Assembly: GCA_003640385.1 (NCBI GenBank)
Contig: RCAB01000405.1
Location: 1-59,609 of the forward strand
Origin: Setaria digitata
Taxonomy: Eukaryota; Nematoda; Chromadorea; Rhabditida; Setariidae
Reading direction: 5' to 3'
Length of the DNA: 59,609 bases
Made by a program: the position numbers and the translations under genes. This document shows, piece by piece, positions 50,916 through 59,609 of the stretch. The stretch's first letter is position 1. The number at the start of each line of letters is the position of its first letter. A model generated the notes under the pieces. That model saw nothing but the letters and a program-made list of their open reading frames with translations, made no database searches and was not told the origin of the DNA.

Positions 50916-51128
50916 ACAGATAAACGAATGTTTACAAATGTTATGGAAGATTTTAATTTAGAATAAATTTGTTGTTAGTAAAAAATTAATTCGTCTTGGT
51001 GCAAAAGTAAAAATTTGCTTGTCNACAGATAAACGAATGTTTACAAATGTTATGGAAGATTTTAATTTTAAATCTGTTGTTAGTAAAAAATTAATTCGTC
51101 TTGGTGCAAAAGTAAAAATTTGCTTGTC
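50916..51128. repeat. Direct duplication around a single N (probable assembly join)
   Basis: Bases 50916-51023 and 51025-51128 are copies separated by the N at 51024. They differ by a short indel (TTTAGAATAAATTTGTTG against TTTTAAATCTGTTG). This fits two haplotypes or error-containing contig ends that were not merged. Confidence 0.85.
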
Positions 51129-51576
51129 ACAATTTCGTCACGACTAAAATGAAAAAGAAAGAAAAGTAGAAATTAAACTAAATGATACATATATTATAGT
51201 AGTGGAAATGAATTAATTCATAACTGAAAGAAAAGTTGACAATAGATCCCATTTCATATCCTTTTCTTGTTCCTTGGCGCTTATTGCTTATTTGTTGCAT
51301 GCTAATTTAAGATTTAAATTAATCGAGGAAAAATTGCAAATCAAATTTATGTTTATCAAATTTTATTTAAAATTCGGCCGATTCAAATGACTAAAGTAAT
51401 TAATTCATATATCTTGTGGTGGGAATGAATGTATAATGAGAGCGAAAGTTAGAAAATGATGAATTTAATTCCATTTTAAATCTACTAAATTCATTTTTTG
51501 TGTTTTGTTTGTGAAACTTACGAGTCCTAATTGATGTCTGTCGAATTCCGATTGATTTAAAACTGATTCATAAATC

Positions 51577-51726
51577 TTACTGGACTCTTAAATAATTAAA
51601 ATACTACTGGACTCTTAAATAATTAAAATTTGAATTCATTTTTAGTTTTCATTTCTTACTCGATCGAAAATTTGGATGAAATTAAAGCTAAACTTATCAT
51701 TTATCATTATGATTGCTTATCATCGA
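51577..51726. repeat. Rearranged partial copy of the EF-hand gene
   Basis: Bases 51604-51670 match 52397-52463 (intron 4 plus the last bases of exon 4), and 51670-51726 match 52910-52965 (intron 2). The intervening 52464-52909, which holds exon 3, intron 3 and most of exon 4, is absent from this copy. The first 25 bases or so (TACTGGACTCTTAAATAATT and following) are also doubled in tandem at 51577-51602. Orientation is the same as the parent. Confidence 0.85.
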
Positions 51727-51945
51727 AAAAAAAAAATCTTAATTTGAAATGAAATTCAACTTCACTTCACTACTTCCTTTATTCAGTTCCTTTTATGCAT
51801 CCATTTACAAACAATTTTCTTATCGATGATTTAATTAGAACAAATTGGACTGCAACAATTAATTCTTAAGATGAAATTCGAATTTACCTCATTATTTCTT
51901 TTCATCAATCTTTTTTTTTTCAAATATTAATTTCGATATATTCTT

Positions 51946-53511
51946 TCACGGACATTTACATGTAGCCAAGTCTTCATCTATCATATAATTTCGCACCATA
52001 AATGTAAATTCATCATAATCAAGTACACCATTACCATCCACATCAGCTTCGGCGAATATTTCATCAACAACCGCATTATCACGAATGTCACCCAGTTCAC
52101 TGAGAATATATTGGAAATCCTTCTTTGATACCACACCAACTTCACCCTATCAAAAAAAACATAAAAATTTTACAATTTTTAAAACCGAACTAGATAGCAT
52201 ATGGAAAATTTTTTAATATGCTTAAAATTAAACAAAAAATCAAAAACAGATTCTCCGCAATCAGTTATTAACGATATTCAAATAAATCACTTTCTTTTTT
52301 CTTTTCTCGTCTTCATTCTTTATTATGAATTTGATTTTTGATTAAATCTGAGGTGAAAGCTGGGAGATTCAATTTGAAACGGATCAACACCATTGACTAC
52401 TGGACTCTTAAATAATTAAAATTTGAATTCATTTTTAGTTTTCATTTCTTACTCGATCGAAAACAGCGAAACATTCTCGTATCACATCATTCCAGCTATT
52501 TTGCTTATCGCTCATTCGTTTCATCACATCACAAAATTCATGAAAATCAATTTCATGATTGCCCATCTAAAAAATTTACTTAAAATTCATTGTTTTACTA
52601 TTGATTTCAATCTCTTTTTTCCTTTCTTTAAAAAAATTAAAGTGTTTTTTTTTTCTTAAAAATTTTTATTCAACGGCTAAAAATACTTCAGTAATTAATT
52701 AATTTTTTCTTATTCGACAAAAAAAGAGAACGATGTATATATTTCTCTTTTAATTAAAAAAATTAATTATACTTGATCAACTTCTTCAATTATTTGTTCA
52801 AGCTCATTCTTCTGCGGCTCTAAGCCTAAATTCCGCATTGCACTCTCAAGCTCATCAATACCAATTGCACCACTACCATCTGAAAAAAAAAAAACAATTA
52901 AAGGTTTAATTTGGATGAAATTAAAGCTAAACTTATCATTTATCATTATGATTGCTTATCATCGACTATCACAGCAAATTCATCCTAATTTATTAATTTA
53001 TGCTAATTGCTAATTTTTACCTTCTGTTTTCTTTCTTTCTTTCTTTTTTTTGCAGAAATGAAATATCTACTAGTTTGGAAGAGAAATATCAGTAAATGAA
53101 TCCTGAGAATTATCCAAAGATTTCAGAAATTAAAAAAGTTTGATAATGTTTATGAAATGAGCTGTAAACCTGTATCAAAAACATTAAACACTTGACGATA
53201 CTCTTCCAATTCCTCTTGCGAATATCCGGCAAGTTTTGCTTTCAATAATGGAACATTTGGATTTGGATTCTGACGTTGGTTGAAGTCATGATGAAATTTA
53301 TGCTATAATTTATCAGTCTTCAATTATTATCACTCACCAAAAATAAGCTTCACACAATTTAATATTGATATATTTAATGAAAATTCCAAAATACAACCAA
53401 AAATACCTTTATAGCACCAGCGATTAATGATGCACGACTGCTTGATGGATTTGACTGGAAAGTTCGCTGTCTTCCGGAGAATCCCTTGCTTCCACGTGGC
53501 GTTAAGCTCAT
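51946..53511 (-). CDS. Calmodulin-like EF-hand protein
   Basis: Five exons (53511-53407, 53269-53170, 52879-52773, 52566-52453, 52146-51946) join in phase to 208 residues. A 50-residue Ser/Arg-rich and Pro/Asn N-terminal extension precedes four EF-hand units. EF1 loop DTDGSGAIGIDE and EF4 loop DVDGNGVLDYDE are canonical calcium loops. EF2 (DQMGNHEIDFHE) has Met at position 3. EF3 (DRGEVGVVSKKD) lacks most ligands and ends in Asp, so only two sites should bind calcium well. The helix between (LGLEPQKNELEQIIEEVD) is calmodulin/troponin-C-like. Role: calcium-dependent regulation of partners, presumably cytosolic; the partner is unknown. The protein ends DLATCKCP, an unusual Cys-rich tail. The gene is certain, the exact subfamily is not. 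Confidence 0.9.
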
Positions 53512-56500
53512 CAAAAACTTTTTTTTTTTGGTTTTACAATTGTCAGAAAATGTGAATTTTATGAAAAATGGTTACATTGATAAAATTATTATCACGATAA
53601 AACTTATTTTTATTTTAAAATGAATTAAAGAAGAAAGAAGAAGTAGAAGAAAAAAAAACGCTTTTAAATGATTTTTGACAAAAATTATGGAAAAGCGGAG
53701 AACGATGCAGGATTGAAACGAAACAAGAATATAAGGATTATTTTATGCTAGCAAATTTGAGCTACCTAGGAAAAAGGGAAGTGAAGAGAGAGAAAAAGAG
53801 AAGTTTAAATTATCGATAGTCCAATGCTTAGCTATTTGAGATATGTCTTATCAGTTAATTTATGCAAAATATAATTGTCATTATTACAATTTTTTTTTAA
53901 ACATTCGATAATATTTTTTTTTATCAAGTATTCGAATTTTTCAAAATTCACAAAATATTTATAAATAACCGAAATTTAGCTGCAATTACTAAAATGAAAT
54001 GTTTATTTCATTTTAGCTAATTATTGGCAGAAATATTTATTCCATCTTAGTTACTAATGTTTGTTAGCCATTATGTTAATAATTGCTACAGTAATCTGCT
54101 TCATTCAGTTCTCTGCTAGATTTACGGTACTTTGGACTGTTTATTATTGTTTCGTAAAATTTTCTTTTTTGTTTTGAATTAAATAAAAATAAACGTCGAA
54201 TAAATCTTGCCAAGATTTATTAAATATTTTCTTCATTCAAAGTCAAAATTTGTTGCTGATATGTATTTTTCAAGATCAATGCGCCACCTGCTGTACGGTA
54301 ATTATCGGATACAATAAAAAATGCCATAACACTAAATCGTTCTGTATTCCGTTTCATCCTACTATATTATTTATTTTCATTTCTTTGATACTAAATAAGC
54401 GTAAGATATTTTATTTCCAAATCAAAATGGTTGAATCGAATTAACTAAGCTAAACTACAACTGTAATGATTTTGAACTGCTTAAAATATAATTGATAAAC
54501 AAATTTACCTCATCAATAATTTACATTTTTTTTTACTTTCTCTTTAAGATTCAAAATCTTCCACATAAAATTTTACTTGTAAAATTTCACGAAATGATTG
54601 TAAGTACTTTCAACCACTATGAAATATTTTCAAGTTGTCTTATCAGAAAAAAAGAAAGAAAAAACATTCTCTATTAATTATTAATAATTTCATTTTACAA
54701 CCATAAAAATTAGTTACGAAAACATTTTCTATTTTAGGACAATTTGCTATTTTCCTTTCTAACAAACTACTTAAAATAAAAAAATAAAAAACGGAAAAAA
54801 CAAAATTTTTATAAGAAAATAGTTTCAAAAAAAGAGCTACTATACTAAATTAGTCAACAAAACATACTATAATTAACTTGATTTGAAAAAAAAAAAGCAT
54901 AAAAGGTGTTTTAATGGTGAAAAAGAAGCCAAAATTATCCTATCATTCCTATCATTTAAAGTGTAAGATATGAATTTTCATTTAAAGCTACGAAAAGGCA
55001 AACAATGAAAAAAATTAATGTTGACATTTGAGATATAGCTATATTCGTTTGATAGATGAAAAAAAAAAAACAGTTTGAAAATGGCTTAAGTATGCATACA
55101 TTTTTCCATCTTAGACAATTTTAGTCCTTCGTTTTTTACTTTTTTTTCCTGAATCTATATGTAAATTTAAAAAGACAAAAAATTTAAAAAAGTATATGGC
55201 TTTTAAAATGTAGGAATAATCAGTATCAAAAATTAATGCTAATAGTAAATATGCGATTAATTAAGTTAATTATTATTTATTTGATTTAAATTTTCTTCTT
55301 TTTTTCTGAAAAAAAACAAACATATAAAACAAGGTAATCTAATAAATTAACATGCCGACTTCTAAACCTGCATGAAATTCATAAATAGCTACAGATTATC
55401 AGTAATCAGCTAAAATACTTGTAATTAATAAAAAGAGATGCTGTCAATTAAAATTAAGTCAGTTTGCACGTTTGTTAATTAGTAGCAAAGGAACCATTAG
55501 TTGTAATTTATTAATTTTCTTCAAAAGCTTAACTCTTGGCTGGCTTTTTTCATTCCTTAACTTCTTTTCCCCATTAATTGAAAGTTGAAAACTTTTCTTA
55601 ATCATTAACTGTTATTCAGTGTAAAAAAGGACAGGGAAAGAAAGAGAGAGAGAAAGTGTGAGATAGGTGGCAAAAGGAATGAAACGATACAAGAAATGAT
55701 ATCAGTAGCACTTACTGGACAACCTCAATAACAACCAATAAATTACCTGGGCAACCAGGAGCTTTTTAATTCTATGCAGCAGAAAATAATTCAATTGCAA
55801 TAATTCCAAATGCTCACATGAAAATCCAAAAGTAGAATTTTGAAAATTTTATAAAATTCAGCCAAAAATTTGTAAAAGAGAGAAAGAAAAAAAAATTAAT
55901 GACTGACACCGATCTAAAAGCTCTTTTTTTTGAACATTTGCGGAATCTAAACTATTATTTGAAATTTCAGTAGTATTTAATTAATCCATCGTTTCTCAAT
56001 TTTAAATGATGCAGCGCAAAAATTCCCATCAATTCAGTAATTCCTAGAATTCCAAACAGCTCTGAAACCATAATCCTCCAATTCCCATATCTACTATCAT
56101 CAGGTCCTCTTCTGACTCAATAAATCGAAGTGATAATTACTCAGTACGATTGCCAGACCAATATGGTTTATCATTCCAGAAGAATCTATCAAGCGATACT
56201 GGTGGCAATATGATAATTGTGATGTCGCCTGAGCAATATCAATGTCACTCACTATGGCTGCTCTTGGTTTCAAAATTTCCTGCCAAATAATTGAAACATT
56301 TTACTCAAACCTCTAACATATATTTATACGGTAGCACTTTCCCCTTCAGATGAGTCACGGGTCGAATCAATTTTAAACATTATAAGCACTGCATGCTTGA
56401 TCCTTTGCAACCTCTGTCACTCAAAATAATCAAGAATACTATTTATATCGAAAAACTAGTTTTTTCTCTTTTTTAACCTTGGTTATGTATGTTCAACTCA

Positions 56501-57303
56501 CGTTTTCAATTATACATCACTAATAAACGCTATTTCAGTCTTATCAGAACTGCATCAATAAGATGAGTATTGAGTGGATTTCGTAAAACAGTCATTCATT
56601 TTCTTCCAAAATTAATACATGATATCATATCATTAGAAAATCATAAAAACTGTATTCCAACATATCTCATTTACAAAGGAATATATTACACCTGAAATCT
56701 TTCACTAAAACATAATTTTCACTCTCTGGAACAATACCTTATATCCTCCAGTTTTTCTTGATGAATTCAACAAGTTGGAAAACAGCGCAAAAAGATGCAG
56801 AATCATCACCTTCAGTTGGAAATTACATTTAATTGAAACAAAGTTTATTAACTGAAGTATCATTACAAAATGCTATACTGTCAGAGAGATGCACATAATA
56901 CAGATCCAACACCCGAACATTTGACTATTAAAACGTTTGCAGAGTTAAAAAAAAAAAAAGAAAAAAAAAATGCGAAGCAATACAGAAGAGGACAATTGAT
57001 ACAGTTGGTAAAGAACAGAAGTCATTGGCGCTGGATTGAGCGTTACCAGCATGGTAGTCTGTATACAATCTGATTCGAAGACTGCCTTCCCATACAGTTT
57101 CAATTCACTGAATTACAGAGATCCAGTACCAAAACTGAACGGTAACTTCTGCACACATTGCGTTTCGAAAACACTGTACGATGATGAGCGCACCATAGAA
57201 CTACAGTAACAACTCCAACTAAAATAAACTGATCATAAAATGTAAATAAAATAACGAATATAAAAGAAAGAGCAAGTAACAAGAAATACGATGTGCAAAA
57301 TCA
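53512..57303. other. Mostly non-coding; unassigned exon-like patches near 56-57 kb
   Basis: From 53.5 to 55.9 kb I see only AT-rich non-coding DNA. Between about 56060 and 57230 there are stretches with richer base composition, open frames and splice-like borders on one or both strands that I cannot join into a model: 56064-56295, 56745-56810 and 57107-57228. They could be further exons of the LRR gene or of another gene. Confidence 0.4.
56160..56295 (-). other. Candidate exon, gene unknown
   Basis: On the minus strand TTGGCAG is followed by an open frame reading EILKPRAAIVSDIDIAQATS and on to MINHIGLAIVL, with a GTAATT donor. The plus strand over the same bases is also open (RLPDQYGLSFQKNLSSDTGG, ending in TAA at about 56287). 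Both readings have mixed composition unlike the AT-rich surroundings. I cannot decide which strand is coding and recognise no family. Confidence 0.3.
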
Positions 57304-57584
57304 TCAGAAAATTCTTGAAACTAACGTCGGCAACGATACGGTCAATCTGAAATCACGCAGCCCATCAATCTTCCGCAGGTCATTTTCCAAGGCTTTGAAA
57401 TCACCATTAAATGAGTCGTGGAAAACACAGCCACTCTCGGTTACAGTCCAATTAATCACATGATGACATTCTGCTGATATCAGCAGTTTGGGACGTTTTA
57501 AATTAAAACGTTGTAAATTTCCCATGTTGATCTAAAAAAAATATCAATTCTCAGAGAGCTCCCCCAATATATATATATATATAT

Positions 57585-57615
<31 letters not shown>

Positions 57616-59609
57616 TAGACAGATAGATAGATATAGATTTATATAATTTCTGCAGCCGAAGGCCAAAAAAAGAGGAAATAGCAAAAAGATAAATCACTTT
57701 TATATAGAGAAAAATATGTTTGAATTGACGAAGCCGAATCAATGGAACATATATTTTTATCAGGTAAACAGTGAATAATCCCAATTTTCTTTGCCGCTCT
57801 CATTCCTTTTCTTATAATTTGGTTGCGTACATTACATTCGATTTAATAACTTCTTAAAAATTAAAGAAACAGTTTTGTATAATTTACAGTTAGCTAATAA
57901 TTGAACACACTTAAAAGAATATTTATGATTCATATAACCCTAAAGCACGAAAACATTGGTACCTTATTTCCATGAATTTTAAGAAGACGTAAATCTGGTA
58001 AATCGTCATCATATAAATCGTTCCAAACTTCATCCTTATAGCATTCTCCAAGATTGCTTAGATCCAGAAAAGCTAATTTCCTTCAAAAAGTGAATATGCA
58101 CTGCAGCACAGATAACACTCCTTAACGCTACACCTAAAGAACAACTGAAAGAGCTAACTACACAAAAGCATGGAAACTTGTTCATTAAACTAAAGAAAAA
58201 AAATTACTTAAAATGTGAGACAATAAATGGCACTGCATCGTCGCCCATATATTTATTGAAGGAAAGATTAAGCATTCTCAAATTTGGACAACTGCAACAA
58301 ACTATATTTAGCGCGCAGAATAATGCATTTCTTTTTCAAAAAATAACCGAAATCAGTTTTCCAGCAAATTCTAAATTAACATCTTCATTCAATCTACTTT
58401 TCGTATCAATGAAAAAATAAATTCTTACAGCAAGTAGAACAACAGAAGAGAAAAGCCTACTTGCGGTCAATAATTTGCAGAAAACTGGTTCTGCAAGCGT
58501 GGAAATCTGAAAGTTCTAAACACTGAAGCTTATAAGGAAATGATTTTTCAGGTCGTTCAGGTGGCAAAGTGAACAGTGAAATCATTCCATCGTTGCTAAG
58601 TTCACATTCTTCGCCGCTACAGTTTATCCTTAGCTCTTCCAAGTTGGACAAATTCTGCAACTTTCTATCAGTATTAAAAGCGAACCAAAATAATATTAAC
58701 TTTCGACACTCTGCAAAAAGGATGATAAAATATTAAAACTAAGCTGAGTACGGTATAAATTAGAAGGATTTGAAGTTTAAATCCATAAATAATAAAGTGA
58801 GATCTCGTCGCAGCAACTCTAAGATTGCCCAAGACATTACTAATAAAGGATTTTCAAAGCCTCATGCAACCACTATTCTCCTACAATAACCTAATTGTCA
58901 TTATCATTATCAGGTGATTGCAATGTAGTATTCACATGATTATCATCATTACCTTTATAGGAGCGAACTCGTCATCTCCGATAGAGAAAGATACGACCGA
59001 CGAGAACACTTTTAAATTATGCAAACTTCCAATGTACTGATAGTCTCCAGATTCAATGCAGTAACCAAGATGAAGGTCGGTAAGTGTAGATACCCAAGGA
59101 GAATTCAAAATTTTACTGAAACTAAAACCAACAAAGTTAAACTGTAACGCAACAAGCTTGATGAGACATAAGTAGAATATGACAGCAGCTGAAATGAATG
59201 GGTCGTAAACGAAAAAGACTTACTCAATGACTCTTGCTCCACAACGAAGATGGAATAAATTTAACGGACGTTTACACGCCCGCAACTTTACATCAAAGTC
59301 AGGGCAATATGAAGAAATATCACCCATGAAAAAGTTTACCATCCTCGGGAAAATGCTCTCATCCCCAAACAATCGTTCTACAAAATCCTCAAACTCATAA
59401 TCATCATCAGAAATTCTGGAACGCTGAAAAAAAAAAACACCAATAGCCATAATCCGTCGCAATAAAACAAAGGTATAATAGGGAAAACTGCTGTCGGTAA
59501 TGAAGCACTAGAAAAATAAAACAGCCATAAGCGTGATAATCAAAATCATACCAGCGTCACTCCCTCCATATGCAATGTTTCAACATTGGGAAAGCAATTT
59601 GACAATATT
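57304..59609 (-). CDS. Leucine-rich-repeat protein (3' part, 5' end outside window)
   Basis: Seven minus-strand exons, the last at 57531-57304, join in phase. The visible part starts inside the protein at about 59609. LRR-like units follow one another: CFPNVETLHMEGVTL, VSTLTDLHLGYCIES, LQNLSNLEELRINC, LQCLELSDFHACRT, CPNLRMLNLSFNKY, LAFLDLSNLGECY, LPDLRLLKIHGNK. Spacing is irregular, as in F-box/LRR and ZYG-11/ZER-1 substrate receptors of ubiquitin ligases, but no F-box or ARM repeat is visible, so that assignment is only possible. No signal peptide or membrane span lies in the visible part, so an intracellular protein is likely. The last exon ends with TGA at 57304-57306 (reading SRIF then stop). 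Alternatively it could splice at a GT just before (ACGTTA/GTTTCA) to candidate exons near 57.2 kb. An acidic patch (DDDYEFEDFVERLFGDE) stands out. Confidence 0.72.
57564..57640. repeat. (AT)n followed by (ATAG)n microsatellite
   Basis: About nine AT dinucleotides run into about ten or more ATAG tetranucleotides with a few interruptions, inside the last intron of the LRR gene. Likely length-polymorphic. Confidence 0.92.

Larger units (their letters stand above)
48792..51945. other. Intergenic, no gene supported
   Basis: AT-rich DNA holding an N-associated duplication (50916-51128) and a rearranged fragment of the neighbouring EF-hand gene (51604-51726). No exon with a domain or good splice context was found. 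Confidence 0.55.

Noticed and set aside
57100..57282. 60-codon frame (-) that looks like a signal peptide plus Cys-containing stretch
   Set aside because: Lacks an ATG (starts with TTG) and lies 20 bases past the LRR stop. More likely 3' UTR or an extra LRR-gene exon.
1..59609. tRNA, rRNA, CRISPR array or intact transposase
   Set aside because: None was recognised on either strand; CRISPR arrays and operons are not expected in this nematode nuclear DNA.

Overview
The window is nuclear DNA of a nematode. Genes are split into many short exons with GTAAG/GTTAGT-type donors and TTTCAG-type acceptors. The background is very AT-rich with many A and T runs. Several first coding exons sit just downstream of a splice acceptor, as expected for spliced-leader trans-splicing. 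The gene content (an HD-PTP/EGO-2-type Bro1 protein, an enhancer-of-rudimentary homologue, C6-domain plus thrombospondin modules, small nematode-type secreted proteins) fits a clade III (filarial/spirurid-like) parasite. That placement is inference; no species can be named. All gene models come from hand splicing. Exon lengths were checked for phase in most multi-exon models, but no transcript or database search was available.

Layout: 1-79 (+) is the last C2H2 zinc finger of a gene that begins outside the window. 80-5776 is non-coding and carries a diverged repeat and a false duplication at a single N. 5777-7677 (-) encodes a 248-residue multi-pass membrane protein. 9577-13684 (-) encodes a 394-residue protein that reads as a very divergent 14-3-3 with a long polar tail. 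13685-19465 is non-coding, with two degenerate tandem-repeat fields and a GC-richer island that may be a transposon relic. 19466-27841 (+) is a 25-exon Bro1/V-domain protein (HD-PTP/EGO-2 type) that stops without a phosphatase domain and uses two apparent GC-AG introns. 28743-29341 (-) is the enhancer of rudimentary homologue. 29342-33102 is non-coding with a 41-bp minisatellite.

33103-34193 (+) is a small secreted protein and 35383-36193 (-) a small single-pass membrane protein. 39406-48791 (-) is a secreted modular protein: signal peptide, W-x-x-W segment, Thr/Ala-rich mucin stretch, three C6 domains each split across two exons, and a C-terminal TSP1 repeat. 51946-53511 (-) is a four-EF-hand calmodulin-like protein with a rearranged fragment of itself downstream. 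57304-59609 (-) is the 3' part of a leucine-rich-repeat protein. 55.7-57.3 kb holds unassigned exon-like open stretches.

The genes do not form one pathway. HD-PTP acts in endosomal sorting, ERH in nuclear RNA processing, the EF-hand protein presumably in calcium signalling, and the modular protein at the cell surface or in matrix. Four single-N positions occur; three are flanked by near-identical copies of 104-144 bp, which marks them as unmerged assembly joins.
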